Shown here: in pieces, positions 16,397 to 26,883 of the stretch
Layout of the letters: each line of letters opens with the position of its first letter
Numbering within the stretch: the stretch's first letter is position 1
Notes under the pieces: model-generated
What the model was told of the DNA's origin: nothing
Seen by the model: the letters and a program-made list of their open reading frames with translations, nothing else
Database searches by the model: none
Position numbers and translations under genes: made by a program
From: Streptomyces calvus
Lineage (GTDB): Bacteria > Actinomycetota > Actinomycetes > Streptomycetales > Streptomycetaceae
Direction: 5' to 3'
DNA length: 64,000 nucleotides
Assembly: GCF_006782915.1 (NCBI RefSeq)
Contig: NZ_VCNP01000024.1
Coordinates: forward strand, 1 to 64,000

Positions 16397-19300
16397 TCAG
16401 AAGTCGGCCGTGAGGGACAGGTCGATCTCCTCGTCGCTCATCTGCGAGATGAGCTCCAGGAGGCGCCGCTCCACCTCGGCGGCGAGCCGCTCGACGGTGG
16501 GGTGCTCGAACAGGTCGCGTACCTGGAGCGGGCAGTCGAAGGCGGTCCGCAGGCGGGCGGCGACCGCGACCGCGCGCAGGGAGTGGCCGCCCAGGGCGAA
16601 GAAGTCGTCGTGGACGCCGACCTTCGGCAGGTCGAGCACCTCGCACCAGATCTGCGCCACGACCGTCTCGGCCGGGGTGCGCGGTGCGACGCCGTCGTGC
16701 GGCGCGGGCGCCTCGGGCTCGGGCAGGGCGGCGGTGTCCAGCTTGCCCTGCACGGTCAGGGGCAGGGCGTCCAGGAGGACGAACGCGGACGGTACGAGGT
16801 AGTGGGGCAGCCGGGCCCGGCAGTGGGAGCGCAGGGACTCCTCGGACAGTCCGGCGCCCGCGGCGTAGCCGACGAGGGCCGGCCCGCCGTTGAGGGTGCG
16901 CACCACGACGGCCGCGCCGCGCACCCCGGGGTGCGCGCGCAGCACCGCCTCCGCCTCGCCCGGTTCGACGCGGAAGCCGCGGATCTTGACCTGGTCGTCG
17001 TTGCGGCCGAGGAACTCCAGTTCCCCGTCGGGCAGCCGGCGTACGACGTCACCGGTGCGGTACAGGCGGCCGCCGGGCGAGCCGAACGGGTCGGGGACGA
17101 ACCGCTCGGCGGTGAGGGCGGGCCGGCCGAGGTAACCGCGGGCCATCTCCGGCCCGCCGAGGACGAGTTCGCCGGGCACGCCGGCCGGTACGGGTTCGCC
17201 GAGCGGGTCGATCACGTAGGCGCGGCGGCCGCCCAGGGGACGGCCGATGGGCACCCGGCCGGCCGGGGCCGAGGCGACGGTGTGCGCGGTGGCGGAGATC
17301 ACCGTCTCGGTGGGGCCGTAGGTGTTGGCCACGGGCACGTCGGGCAGGTGGGCGAACCAGTGCGCCAGCGGGTCGGCGGGCAGCGCCTCTCCCCCGGTCA
17401 CGAGCAGCCGCAGGGAGGCCAGTCGGGGGGCCAGCGTGTCCAGGCGGGCCACCAGTTCCGTCCAGTACGAGGGGGTCAGCTCCATGACCGTCACCCGCTC
17501 GGCGGCGACGTACGCGGCCAGTTCCTCCGGCGTCCAGATCTCGTCGGGCCGCACCAGCACCGTCGCCCCGGTGCTCAGCGCGGGCAGGATCTGCTCGAGC
17601 GAGGCGTCGAAGGAGGTGGAGGCGAAGGTGAGCACCCGGTCCCGCGCGGTCAGCCCGAACGTCTCGCGGGCGGTGGCGACATGGGCGTCCAGGGCGTGGT
17701 GCTCGACGCCGACGGCCTTGGGGCGGCCGGTGGAGCCGGAGGTGAAGATGACGTAGGCGAGGTCGTCGCGGCGGGCGGTGTGGCGGGGTCCGGCGGGGTC
17801 GGGGAGGACGTCGCCGACGTCGACGGTGCCCCTGCCGAGGGTGGCGGCGCGGTCCCGGGTGCGCGCGTCGCACACCAGGTGCCGCACCGCGGCCTCCTCG
17901 CACATGTACCGCAGCCGCTCCTCGGGCAGCACGGGGTCGAGCGGGACGTAGACGCCGCCCGCCCGCCATACGGCGAGCATCGCCGCCACGGACCACACGC
18001 CGCGGCCTACGCACACGCCCACGGCGTCGCCCGGGACCGTGCCCGCGCGGACCAGGGCCGCGGCCAGCCCACCGGTGAGGGCGTCCAGACGGGCGTGGTC
18101 GAGGACCGTGTCCCCGCAGACGACGGCCGGGGCGTGCGGCGGTCCCGCCACCTCGAACGGCGGCGCGGGCCGCGCGTCCCGTCCGGCGTCCGCGAGGAGG
18201 TGCCGCCGCTCCTGTGCCGAGAGCAGGGCGGCCTCGTCGGCGCGGGCGGCGGGGTCGGCGAGCAGGGCCTGGAGGACGCGGCCGACGTGCTGGGCGAACC
18301 GGGTCGCGGTGTCCGGGTCGAACAGGTCGGCGGCGTACTCGACGTTGAGCGCGAAACGGTCCGGTGTGATCACGAAGGTGGCGGTCAGGTCGAACTTGGC
18401 CGACCCCCAGGGCAGCGCGAAGTCGGCGGTCTCCAGGCCGGGCAGGTCGGTGCCGGCCGCGGAGGACTCCTGGACGTCGACCATGGCCTGGAACAGCGGG
18501 TTGCGGGACAGGTCGCGTTCCGGGCGCAGCCGCTCCACGACCTGCTCGAACGGCACCTCCTGGTGGTCGAAGGCACCGAGGACGACGTCGCGCACCCGGT
18601 CCACGAGGGCGCCGAAGGTGGGCCGCCCGGACAGGTCGGTGCGCAGGACGACCGTGTTGACGAAGAAGCCGACCAGCGGCTCCAGTTCGAGCCGTCCGCG
18701 GCCGGCGACGGGCGTGCCCACGCAGATGTCGCTCTGGCCGGTCCAGCGGGCCAGCACCGCCTGCGCGGCGGCGAGCAGCACCATGAAGCGGGTCGCGCCG
18801 CGCTCGCGGGCGAGGGCGTCGACCCGGTCGACGAGTGCGCGGGGCAGGACGGTCTCGACCGCGCCGCCCCGGCCGGTGAAGGCGGGGGGTCTGGGCCGGT
18901 CCGTGGGCAGGTCCAGCACGGGGGCGTCCTGGAGGACCCGCTCCCAGTAGGCGAGTTGCGGTTCGAGGGCGCCGCTGTCGGCTCGCTCGCGCTGCCACAC
19001 GGCGTAGTCGCCGTACTGCACGGGCAGCGGTGCCGACGGGGCGGGTCCGCCCGCCAGCCGGGCGGTGTAGTGCCGGCCGAGTTCGTCCAGCAGCACGCCC
19101 CTGGACCAGCCGTCGGTGACGGCGTGGTGGAAGGCGAGCAGGACGACGTGGTCGTCGTCGGCCAGCTCCCACACGCCGGCCCGCAGCAGCGGCGGCCGGT
19201 CGAGGTGGAAGCGGCGGGTGGCGTGCGCCGCGGCCAGGCTCCGTACGGCCTCCAGGCGGCCCTGCTCGTCCGGGGCCTGCGGTGCCCGCTCCCAGAGCAG

Positions 19301-22300
19301 GGGCACCGCGACCGGGTCGCAGACCTGCTGCACGGGGCGGCCGTCGATTTCGACGAGGGCCGTGCGCAGTACCTCGTGCCGCTCGGTCAGGTCGTCCAGG
19401 GCCGCCTGCCACGCGGCACGGTCCAGGCCGCCGCGTACCCGCCAGCAGTACCGGAGCAGGTAGGACTCGCCGTGGTCGGAGGTGCGGTCCAGGAACCACA
19501 GGCGTTCCTGCGCGAAGGACAGCGGCAGCGGCCGGGTGCGGTCGACGGGGACGATCTCGGCGCCGCCGGCGCGGGCGGCCGCCACCTTCGGGGCGAAACC
19601 GCGGACCGTGGGGTGCTCGAAGACGGTGCGCAGTTCGATCTCGCGGCCGAGGCGCTGGGCGATCCGGGAGACCGCCATGGTGGCGAGCAGCGAGTGGCCG
19701 CCGAGGTCGAAGAAGCCGTCGTCGATGCCGATCCGGTCCAGGCCCAGGACCTCGGCCCACACCTCGGCGACGATCCGCTCGGTCTCGTCGCGGGGCGCGG
19801 TGTACGCGGGATCGTCGGTGCTGCGGGTGTGCGCGGGGTCGGGCAGGGCGGAGCGGTCGAGCTTGCCGGACACTCCGACCGGGAGGGCGTCCAGGACGAC
19901 GAAATCGGACGGTACGGCGTAGTGCGGCAGGTAGCGGGCGCACCAGGCGCGCAGTTCGGCCCGGCCGGGCTCGGCGGTCGCGTCCGGGGCGGGTACGACG
20001 TAGCCGGTGAGGCCGCGTCCGGTCGCCCGGTCGGGACGGGCGGCGGCAGCGGCGACCAGCGGGCAGGCCCGCAGCACCGTCTCCACTTCGCCCAGTTCGA
20101 TCCGGAAGCCGCGGATCTTGACCTGGTCGTCGCGGCGGCCGAGGAACTCCAGCTCGCCTCCGGCTGTCCAGCGCACGAGGTCGCCGGTGCGGTACAGGCG
20201 GCCGCCGGGCGGCCCGTACGGGTCGGGCACGAAGCGCTCGGCGGTCAGCGCCGGGCGTCCGAGGTAGCCGCGGGCCAGCTCCGTGCCGCCGATGAGGAGT
20301 TCGCCTGCGACGCCGACCGGGACCGGCTCGCCGTCGGCGTCGACGACGTACACGCGGCGGTCGCCCAGGGGCCGGCCGATGGGCACGGTGTCCCCCGGCG
20401 GGCCGTCGGCGTCGTGGGTGGTGGCGGTGACCGTGGTCTCGGTGGGCCCGTACGCGTTGCAGACCCGCACTCCGGGGACGGCGGCGCGCCAGGCGGCGAG
20501 GGTGTCGGCCGGGACCGCCTCCCCGCCGAGGACGAGCAGCCGCAGGGAGCCCAGGGCGGCGGCCAGCCGCCGGTCGAGGGAGAGCGTCAGCTCCGACCAG
20601 TAGGTGGGCGGCACGTTGACGACGGTCAGGCCGTACCGCTGGACGATCTCGGGCACCTGCGTGGGCAGCCAGGGCTCGTCGGGCCGCATGACGACGGTGG
20701 CGCCCGAGGTGAGGGCGGGCAGCACCTGGTCGAGCGAGGCGTCGAAGGCGAAGGAGGCGAAGGCCAGCACCCGGTCCGCGGAGGTGATCCCGTAGCGCTG
20801 CCGGGCGGCGGCGACGTGCGAGGCGAGGGCGCCGTGCTCGACGCCGACCGCCTTGGGTCTGCCGGTGGAGCCGGAGGTGAAGATGACGTGGGCCAGTTCA
20901 CGGGGGTGCGGACGGTGACGCGGGGCGTCCGCGGCCGGGACGGCGTCGGCGTCCGCGGCCGGGGGTGGCGCCGCCGGGCCGAGCGCGGTGACGTCCACCG
21001 TGACCGGGGCGAGCGGTGCGGCGGCTCCGGCGGTGGCGGGTCCGGTGACCACGCAGGCCAGCCGGGCCTCCTCGGCCATGTACCGCAGCCGCTCGGCGGG
21101 CAGTTCCGGATCGAGCGGCACGTAGGCGCCTCCCGCCCGCCAGACGCCCTCGATGGCGGCGACCGACCACGGGCCGCGGCGCAGGAGCACGCCCACGGGG
21201 TCGCCCGCGGTGACCCCGGCGGCGCGCAGCGCGGCGGCCAGTGAGCCGGTCATGGCATCGAGTTCGGCGTAGCTGACGCTGTCCTCGCCGCAGCGCACCG
21301 CGGTGGCGTCGGGATCGCCGCGGAAGGTGACCGGCGGCGCCGGCTCCGCCGGACGGTCCGGTGCCCGGTGCCAGTCGGGTCGGGGCCGGCCGCGGCCGGC
21401 GGGGCCGTCGGGCAGGGCGCGCAGCAGGTCCTGCACGGGCGTGTCGGGGTCGGTCAGGACGGCCTTGAGCAGGGCCGTGTAGGAGGCGGCGAAGGCCCGC
21501 ATGGTGGCGGCGTCGAAGAGCGCGGTGGCGTACTGGAGGACGGCGGCGACGCTGCCGTCGGTCCGCAGGGTCAGGTCCAGGAAGACGTCCAGCGGGGTCT
21601 GGGCGAGCGGCGGCTCGACCAGCGTCACCTCGACGCCGGGCATCCGCACCGGCTTGATCGGCGTGTTGAGCAGGGTGAACGAGGCCTGGGCGAGCGGGTG
21701 GCGGGAGAGGTCACGGGAGCCGCCGAGGGCACCGACGACGAGGTCGAACGGGGCCTCGGCGTGGGCGAGGTCCACCGGCACGCGACCCTGCGCCCGGTCC
21801 AGCAGGGCGCCGAAGCCGGGCCTGCCGGTCAGGTCGGCGCGGAGCACGATGGTGTTGACGAGGGGGCCGATGAGCGTGTCGGCGCCGGGCCGGGCCCGGT
21901 CGGCGAGCGTGCTGCACACGGCGACGTCGGTACGGCCCGCCCAGTGTCCGAGGAGTGCCTGGTAGGCGGTGAGCAGCAGCGTGTACCGGGTGACGCGCCG
22001 GGAGCGGGCGAGGGCGTCGAGCGCGGTGACCAGGCCGGCCGGCAGGTCGAAGCGGATCACGTCGCCGGAGCCGTCCCAGACCCGCGGACGCGGCCGGTCG
22101 GTGGGCAGGTCGAGCGGGGTGAGACCGCGCAGCCGTTCGCGCCAGTGCCCGAGGAGCCGCTCCAGCCGTTCGCCGCGCAGCCGTTCGGACTGGGCGCGGG
22201 CGAGGTCGGCGTGGCGCAGGGCGGGCGGGGCCACCGGCTCGCCCCGGTAGCCGGCGGCGAGTTCGTCCAGCAGGACGCCCCACGACCAGCCGTCCACGGC

Positions 22301-22726
22301 GATGTGGTGCACCTCGACGAGCAGCAGGTGCTCATCGGGCGCGACGCGGGCGAGGACGGCCCGCACCGGGTGCCGCGCCGACAGGTCGAGGGGACGTCCC
22401 AGCCGGCGCGCGAACAGTTCCTCGGGCCCGTCCGCCTCGATCCGCTCCAGTTCGATGCCCGCGGGCGGGTCGACCACGGGGACCGGCTCGCCGCCGACGG
22501 CGCGGAACCGGGTGCGCAGCACCTCGTGCCGCGCCACGATCCCGGACAGCGACCGTTCCAGCCGGTCCGCGTCCAGCGAGCCCCGCAGCCGCAGGACCAG
22601 CGGAAGCATGGATCCGGTGGAAGAACCGGCCAACTGGTCCAGGAACCACAGGCGGCGCTGCGCGAAGGATGCCGTGGCGGTGGCGACGTCGTTCGGAGCC
22701 TTGTCGTGGGCCGGTCCTGCTGTCAC
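16397..22726 (-). CDS. Two-module NRPS (C-A-T-C-A-T), first half of the assembly line
   Basis: 2109 residues. Approximate order: C 15-430 (HHIAVDG near 142), A 475-940, T (GGHS near 1010), C 1055-1480 (HHAVTDG near 1203), A 1520-1985 and T (GGHS near 2047). There is no TE, so the chain should pass to the downstream NRPS, whose start lies 169 bp after this stop. By-eye pocket residues are DADNVGAV(TK) for module 1 and DAEEVGTI(SK) for module 2. Acidic residues at pocket positions 239/278 are common in domains for basic amino acids, so diamino substrates are possible but unproven. It begins with a C domain, which could accept a starter acyl group. I chose the GTG at 22726 because GGAGG lies 6 bases upstream. 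The frame stays open further upstream without a better start. No MbtH gene is seen. Confidence 0.94.
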   Translation of the reverse strand: MTAGPAHDKAPNDVATATASFAQRRLWFLDQLAGSSTGSMLPLVLRLRGSLDADRLERSLSGIVARHEVLRTRFRAVGGEPVPVVDPPAGIELERIEADGPEELFARRLGRPLDLSARHPVRAVLARVAPDEHLLLVEVHHIAVDGWSWGVLLDELAAGYRGEPVAPPALRHADLARAQSERLRGERLERLLGHWRERLRGLTPLDLPTDRPRPRVWDGSGDVIRFDLPAGLVTALDALARSRRVTRYTLLLTAYQALLGHWAGRTDVAVCSTLADRARPGADTLIGPLVNTIVLRADLTGRPGFGALLDRAQGRVPVDLAHAEAPFDLVVGALGGSRDLSRHPLAQASFTLLNTPIKPVRMPGVEVTLVEPPLAQTPLDVFLDLTLRTDGSVAAVLQYATALFDAATMRAFAASYTALLKAVLTDPDTPVQDLLRALPDGPAGRGRPRPDWHRAPDRPAEPAPPVTFRGDPDATAVRCGEDSVSYAELDAMTGSLAAALRAAGVTAGDPVGVLLRRGPWSVAAIEGVWRAGGAYVPLDPELPAERLRYMAEEARLACVVTGPATAGAAAPLAPVTVDVTALGPAAPPPAADADAVPAADAPRHRPHPRELAHVIFTSGSTGRPKAVGVEHGALASHVAAARQRYGITSADRVLAFASFAFDASLDQVLPALTSGATVVMRPDEPWLPTQVPEIVQRYGLTVVNVPPTYWSELTLSLDRRLAAALGSLRLLVLGGEAVPADTLAAWRAAVPGVRVCNAYGPTETTVTATTHDADGPPGDTVPIGRPLGDRRVYVVDADGEPVPVGVAGELLIGGTELARGYLGRPALTAERFVPDPYGPPGGRLYRTGDLVRWTAGGELEFLGRRDDQVKIRGFRIELGEVETVLRACPLVAAAAARPDRATGRGLTGYVVPAPDATAEPGRAELRAWCARYLPHYAVPSDFVVLDALPVGVSGKLDRSALPDPAHTRSTDDPAYTAPRDETERIVAEVWAEVLGLDRIGIDDGFFDLGGHSLLATMAVSRIAQRLGREIELRTVFEHPTVRGFAPKVAAARAGGAEIVPVDRTRPLPLSFAQERLWFLDRTSDHGESYLLRYCWRVRGGLDRAAWQAALDDLTERHEVLRTALVEIDGRPVQQVCDPVAVPLLWERAPQAPDEQGRLEAVRSLAAAHATRRFHLDRPPLLRAGVWELADDDHVVLLAFHHAVTDGWSRGVLLDELGRHYTARLAGGPAPSAPLPVQYGDYAVWQRERADSGALEPQLAYWERVLQDAPVLDLPTDRPRPPAFTGRGGAVETVLPRALVDRVDALARERGATRFMVLLAAAQAVLARWTGQSDICVGTPVAGRGRLELEPLVGFFVNTVVLRTDLSGRPTFGALVDRVRDVVLGAFDHQEVPFEQVVERLRPERDLSRNPLFQAMVDVQESSAAGTDLPGLETADFALPWGSAKFDLTATFVITPDRFALNVEYAADLFDPDTATRFAQHVGRVLQALLADPAARADEAALLSAQERRHLLADAGRDARPAPPFEVAGPPHAPAVVCGDTVLDHARLDALTGGLAAALVRAGTVPGDAVGVCVGRGVWSVAAMLAVWRAGGVYVPLDPVLPEERLRYMCEEAAVRHLVCDARTRDRAATLGRGTVDVGDVLPDPAGPRHTARRDDLAYVIFTSGSTGRPKAVGVEHHALDAHVATARETFGLTARDRVLTFASTSFDASLEQILPALSTGATVLVRPDEIWTPEELAAYVAAERVTVMELTPSYWTELVARLDTLAPRLASLRLLVTGGEALPADPLAHWFAHLPDVPVANTYGPTETVISATAHTVASAPAGRVPIGRPLGGRRAYVIDPLGEPVPAGVPGELVLGGPEMARGYLGRPALTAERFVPDPFGSPGGRLYRTGDVVRRLPDGELEFLGRNDDQVKIRGFRVEPGEAEAVLRAHPGVRGAAVVVRTLNGGPALVGYAAGAGLSEESLRSHCRARLPHYLVPSAFVLLDALPLTVQGKLDTAALPEPEAPAPHDGVAPRTPAETVVAQIWCEVLDLPKVGVHDDFFALGGHSLRAVAVAARLRTAFDCPLQVRDLFEHPTVERLAAEVERRLLELISQMSDEEIDLSLTADF

Positions 22727-23467
22727 TGTGAGCCTCCAAGCGGTGTTTTGCAGCAGACTGCCGCTGGTGGCCCGGAGCCCCATAGGGAAGAAGACGCAGC
22801 ACCGCGCGCAGAGCCGGCCGCCGTCGTGGACGCGGGGCGCGGGGGCCGACGCGGGATCCGGTGTCCGGGGGCGGACCGCGCGGTGAGCGGAACGACGACG
22901 TATCCCGGTGGCGGCACCAGCCGCGGCAGCCGGCGTCACCGGCTGGGCTGCGCGGCCCGGTGGTCCCGTGCCGGCGACGCAGCGGCGAGGACAGTCGCAC
23001 CGGCGCGTCGGTGGGCCTGTCGGCTGGACGGACGCCGCCGCCGGCGGCGGCCGAGGCGGCCGAGAAGGCCGAGAAGGCCGAGGAGGCCGAGAAGGCCGAG
23101 GAGGCCACGGCACGCCGACCGGGTCAGGCGCCTGGAGCTGCTGCCCGAGAGCGGAACCGCGGGTGACGGCGGGACCCGGCGTGCGGTGTCCAGCACGACA
23201 GCTTCGGCGCGGGCCGCGGTCCGTTGGAGGAGACCGGCCGGACCGTCGGCTCCGGTCGCGGCGCCCGCCGTGCGGTGGCGCAGGACCGGCACGTCACCGG
23301 CGTCCGGCTCGCGCCGGACGCCGTGGGCAGCAGACGTCGGCGTGGATGGCGTCCCGCGGCTTGCGCCACTTGTCGAGGGGTCCGGTGGCGCGGCCGGACT
23401 CGGTCCGGCGGACCGTCCGGTCGGCGGCCACCCGGCCCGTGACCTCCGAGTGCACGAAGTGCCGGAA
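22727..23467. other. 741-bp region without a supported gene, upstream of the NRPS operon
   Basis: It lies between the NRPS start and the pfkA stop and must hold the operon's promoter. Short frames exist on both strands, but none has family-like sequence or a convincing ribosome site. A 9-bp tandem repeat sits at 23050-23103. The stretch marks the junction between accessory and conserved chromosome. Confidence 0.6.
23050..23103. repeat. 9-bp tandem repeat, six units
   Basis: Six consecutive units of GCCGAGAAG or GCCGAGGAG (first unit GCCGAGGCG) lie in the non-coding stretch before the NRPS operon. The period is a multiple of 3, so it could be a relic of a coiled-coil-like coding repeat (AEK/AEE). 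Confidence 0.85.
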
Positions 23468-24493
23468 CTAGAAGACCGACTCCGCCTCGTCCATGCGGTC
23501 CTTCGGGACCGTCTTCAGTTCGGTGACCGCCTCCGCCAGCGGCACCATCACGATGTCCGTGCCGCGCAGCGAGGTCATGTTGCCGAACTCGCCGCGGTGC
23601 GCGGCCTCCACGGCGTGCCAGCCGAAGCGGGTGGCGAGGACGCGGTCGTACGCGGTCGGTACGCCGCCGCGCTGGACGTGGCCGAGAATGACCGGCTTGG
23701 CCTCCTTGCCGAGCCGGCGCTCCAGCTCGTACGCGAGGGCCGTGCCGATGCCCTGGAAGCGCTCGTGGCCGAACTTGTCGATCTCGCCCTTGCCGTAGTC
23801 CATGGTGCCGTCGGCGGGGTGCGCGCCCTCGGCGACGCAGATCACCGCGAACTTCTTGCCGCGCGCGAAGCGTTCCTCGACCATCTTGACCAGCTGGGCC
23901 GGGTCGAAGGGACGCTCGGGCAGGCAGATGCCGTGGGCGCCGGCGGCCATGCCGGACTCCAGGGCGATCCAGCCCGCGTGCCGGCCCATGACCTCGACGA
24001 CCATCACCCGCTGGTGCGACTCGGCGGTGGTCTTCAGCCGGTCCATCGCCTCGGTGGCGACACCGACGGCGGTGTCGAAGCCGAAGGTGCGGTCGGTGGA
24101 GGAGATGTCGTTGTCGATCGTCTTCGGGACGCCGACCACCGGCAGGCCGGCGTCGGAGAGCATCCGGGCCGCGGTGAGCGTGCCCTCGCCGCCGATCGGG
24201 ATCAGCGCGTCGATGCCGAAGTCCCGGATCATGTCGGAGGCGTTCTCGCACGCCTCGCGCAGCCGGTCGCGCTCCAGCCGGGAGGAGCCGAGGATGGTAC
24301 CGCCGCGGGCCAGGATGCCGCTGACCGCGTTGAGGTCGAGCGTGCGGTAGCGACCGTCGAGCAGGCCCGAGTAGCCGTCCTCGAAGCCGATGACCTCGTC
24401 GCCGTAGTTGTCGACCGCTCGGTGCACGACCGACCGGATCACTGCGTTCAGGCCCGGGCAGTCGCCGCCTGCGGTGAGAACTCCGATACGCAT
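23468..24493 (-). CDS. pfkA: 6-phosphofructokinase, ATP-type with Gly104/Lys124
   Basis: 341 residues. It phosphorylates fructose 6-phosphate to fructose 1,6-bisphosphate in glycolysis. The phosphate-donor loop is IGGEGT with Gly at residue 104, which allows ATP (PPi enzymes have Asp there). PKTIDND carries Lys at residue 124, as in PPi enzymes, where E. coli PfkA has Gly. This mixed pattern is known for actinomycete ATP-dependent enzymes. Other family motifs are TAGGDCPGLN, MGRHAGW and GHVQRGG. It is divergent from pta with 299 bp between them. Synteny with pta, ackA and pyk matches the S. coelicolor pfkA2 locus as I recall it. Confidence 0.95.
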   Translation of the reverse strand: MRIGVLTAGGDCPGLNAVIRSVVHRAVDNYGDEVIGFEDGYSGLLDGRYRTLDLNAVSGILARGGTILGSSRLERDRLREACENASDMIRDFGIDALIPIGGEGTLTAARMLSDAGLPVVGVPKTIDNDISSTDRTFGFDTAVGVATEAMDRLKTTAESHQRVMVVEVMGRHAGWIALESGMAAGAHGICLPERPFDPAQLVKMVEERFARGKKFAVICVAEGAHPADGTMDYGKGEIDKFGHERFQGIGTALAYELERRLGKEAKPVILGHVQRGGVPTAYDRVLATRFGWHAVEAAHRGEFGNMTSLRGTDIVMVPLAEAVTELKTVPKDRMDEAESVF

Positions 24494-24651
24494 CGTGCTG
24501 TGTCTCCTGGTCGCTGTGGATACCGGTGAGCCAGTCCCGATTCTTTCACGTCCCCCAGCGCGGTGCCGACGCCGGACGGACAGGCGTCTTAACGAGCGCC
24601 GGAGGTATTGTCAAGAGGGATCTGCTCACCTCGGTGGGCGATTTTTGTGGC

Positions 24652-24738
24652 CCGGCGCTGACCCCGGCGCCACCGGCGCAGACCCCTGCGTCACCGGCGC
24701 AGACCCCCTGCGTCACTCCGGCGCGGACCCCTGCGCCA
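24652..24738. repeat. Four tandem 21-24 bp repeats upstream of pta
   Basis: Units start at 24652, 24673, 24694 and 24718 and follow the pattern CCGGCGCAGACCCCTGCGTC with small changes (the third has three extra bases). They sit in the pfkA-pta divergent region, ending 54 bp before the pta start. Each unit is itself partly palindromic (GCGCAGxxxxCTGCG). Confidence 0.8.
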
Positions 24739-24792
24739 CCCGACGACCTTGCGTCCCCCGACGAACGTCCCCCGACGAAACGGAGAGCGCGC

Positions 24793-26883
24793 GTGACCCG
24801 CAGCGTGTACGTGACCGGTATCGACCGAGGCGACGGCCGCCAGGTCGTCGAGCTGGGCGTCATGGAGCTCCTGACCCGGCAGGTCGACCGGGTGGGCGTG
24901 TTCCGGCCCCTGGTGCACGACGGGCCCGACCGCCTCTTCGAGCTGCTGCGCGCCCGCTACCGGCTCACCCAGGACCCGTCGACCGTCTACGGCCTGGACT
25001 ACCAGGAGGCCTCCGCGCTCCAGGCCGAGCAGGGCACGGACGAACTGGTGTCCACCCTGGTCGACCGGTTCCACCACGTCGCCCGCGACTACGACGTCGT
25101 CCTCGTCCTCGGCACCGACTACGCCGACACCCAGTTCCCGGACGAGCTGTCGCTGAACGCCCGGCTCGCCAACGAGTTCGCCGCCTCGGTGATCCCGGTC
25201 GTGGGCGGCGGCAAGCAGACCGCCGAGTCGGTGCTCGCCGAGACCCGCAACGCCTACCGCGCCTACGACACCCTGGGCTGCGACGTCCTCGCCACCGTGG
25301 TCAACCGGGTCGCCCGCGAGGACCGGGACGAGATCGCCGAGCGGCTGGCCGACCGGCTCCCCGTGCCCTGCTACGTGCTGCCGGACGAGCCGGCGCTCTC
25401 CGCGCCGACCGTCTCCCAGATCGCCCACACCCTCGGCGCCAGGGTGGTGCTCGGCGACGACTCCGGGCTCGCGCGCGACGCCCTGGACTTCGTGTTCGGC
25501 GGCGCGATGCTGCCGAACTTCCTCGCCGCCCTGACCCCGGGCTCCCTGGTGGTCACCCCCGGCGACCGGGCCGACCTGGTCGTCGGCGCGCTGGCCGCGC
25601 ACAGCGCCGGCACCCCGCCGATAGCCGGCGTGCTGCTCACCCTGGACGAGGTGCCCGGCGACGCCATCCTCACCCTCGCGGACCGCCTCGCCCCCGGCAC
25701 CCCGGTCCTGTCGGTGCCCGGCACCAGCTTCCCCACCGCCGAGCAGCTCTTCTCCCTGGAGGGCAAGCTCAACGCGGCCACCCCGCGCAAGGCGGAGCGG
25801 GCGCTCGGCCTGTTCGAGCGGTACGCCGACACCGCCGAGCTGACCAAGCGGGTCTCCGCGCCCAGCAGCGACCGCGTCACGCCGATGATGTTCGAGCACA
25901 AGCTGCTGGAGCAGGCCCGCTCCGACCTGCGCCGGGTGGTGCTCCCGGAGGGCACCGAGGAGCGGGTGCTGCACGCGGCCGAGGTGCTGCTGCGCCGCGG
26001 GGTGTGCGAGCTGACCCTGCTCGGCGACGTCGACCAGATCCGCAAGCGGGCCGCCGACCTCGGCATCGACCTCGGCGACACCCAGCTGATCGACCCGGCC
26101 GGCTCCGAGCTGCGGGACGCCTTCGCGGAGAAGTACGCCGCGCTGCGCGCCCACCGGGGCGTCACCGTGGAGCTGGCCTACGACGTGGTCTCCGACGTCA
26201 ACTACTTCGGCACGCTGATGGTGCAGGAGGGCCTGGCCGACGGCATGGTGTCCGGCTCGGTGCACTCCACGGCCGCCACCATCCGGCCCGCCTTCGAGAT
26301 CATCAAGACCAAGCCGGACGCGGACATCGTCTCCTCGGTGTTCTTCATGTGCCTGGCCGACAAGGTCCTCGTCTACGGCGACTGCGCGGTGAACCCGGAC
26401 CCGGACGCCGAGCAGCTGGCCGACATCGCCGTGCAGTCGGCGGCCACGGCGGCGCGGTTCGGGGTCGAGCCGCGGATCGCGATGCTGTCGTACTCGACGG
26501 GCACGTCCGGCTCCGGCGCCGACGTGGACAAGGTGCGCGCCGCCACCGAGCTGGTGCGCTCCCGCCGGCCCGACCTGCGCATCGAGGGGCCGATCCAGTA
26601 CGACGCGGCCGTGGAGCCGTCGGTGGCGGCGACCAAGCTGCCGGGCTCCGAGGTCGCCGGGCAGGCGACCGTGCTGATCTTCCCCGACCTGAACACCGGC
26701 AACAACACCTACAAGGCCGTGCAGCGCTCGGCCGGCGCCATCGCCGTCGGCCCGGTGCTCCAGGGCCTGCGCAAGCCGGTCAACGACCTGTCCCGGGGCG
26801 CCCTCGTCCAGGACATCGTCAACACCGTCGCCATCACGGCGATCCAGGCCCAGTCCCCGAGCGAGAAGGCGACCGCCCCGTGA
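24793..26883 (+). CDS. pta: Phosphate acetyltransferase, long multidomain form
   Basis: 696 residues. It converts acetyl-CoA plus phosphate to acetyl phosphate and CoA. The N-terminal part (about 1-220) is the CobB/DtbS-like P-loop-family domain (VYVTGIDRGDGRQVVELG), followed by a DRTGG domain (about 225-330). The C-terminal 330 residues are the catalytic PTA domain (VLPEGTEERVLHAAEVL, VSGSVHSTAATIRPA, SYSTGTSGSG, IFPDLNTGNN). The GTG at 24793 is chosen because GGAG lies 7 bases upstream and the protein then begins at the conserved VYVTGID. The in-frame extension upstream is low-complexity and covers a tandem repeat. The stop overlaps ackA by 4 bp, so the two enzymes of the acetate pathway are coupled. 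Confidence 0.95.
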   Translation: MTRSVYVTGIDRGDGRQVVELGVMELLTRQVDRVGVFRPLVHDGPDRLFELLRARYRLTQDPSTVYGLDYQEASALQAEQGTDELVSTLVDRFHHVARDYDVVLVLGTDYADTQFPDELSLNARLANEFAASVIPVVGGGKQTAESVLAETRNAYRAYDTLGCDVLATVVNRVAREDRDEIAERLADRLPVPCYVLPDEPALSAPTVSQIAHTLGARVVLGDDSGLARDALDFVFGGAMLPNFLAALTPGSLVVTPGDRADLVVGALAAHSAGTPPIAGVLLTLDEVPGDAILTLADRLAPGTPVLSVPGTSFPTAEQLFSLEGKLNAATPRKAERALGLFERYADTAELTKRVSAPSSDRVTPMMFEHKLLEQARSDLRRVVLPEGTEERVLHAAEVLLRRGVCELTLLGDVDQIRKRAADLGIDLGDTQLIDPAGSELRDAFAEKYAALRAHRGVTVELAYDVVSDVNYFGTLMVQEGLADGMVSGSVHSTAATIRPAFEIIKTKPDADIVSSVFFMCLADKVLVYGDCAVNPDPDAEQLADIAVQSAATAARFGVEPRIAMLSYSTGTSGSGADVDKVRAATELVRSRRPDLRIEGPIQYDAAVEPSVAATKLPGSEVAGQATVLIFPDLNTGNNTYKAVQRSAGAIAVGPVLQGLRKPVNDLSRGALVQDIVNTVAITAIQAQSPSEKATAP

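Noticed and set aside
16502..21244. 1580-residue + strand frame opposite the first NRPS
   Set aside because: Same reason. The - strand shows all core motifs of C, A and T domains.
22861..23292. Small frames on either strand over the 9-bp repeat
   Set aside because: Composition follows the repeat (AEK or LLG). No supported start.
23050..24738. Short repeats considered as a CRISPR array
   Set aside because: Units are contiguous without unique spacers and are only 9 or 21-24 bp.
24526..24792. N-terminal extension of Pta by 89 residues
   Set aside because: Pro/Thr-rich translation of the 21-24 bp repeats. The conserved protein begins at the GTG 24793 with a ribosome site.
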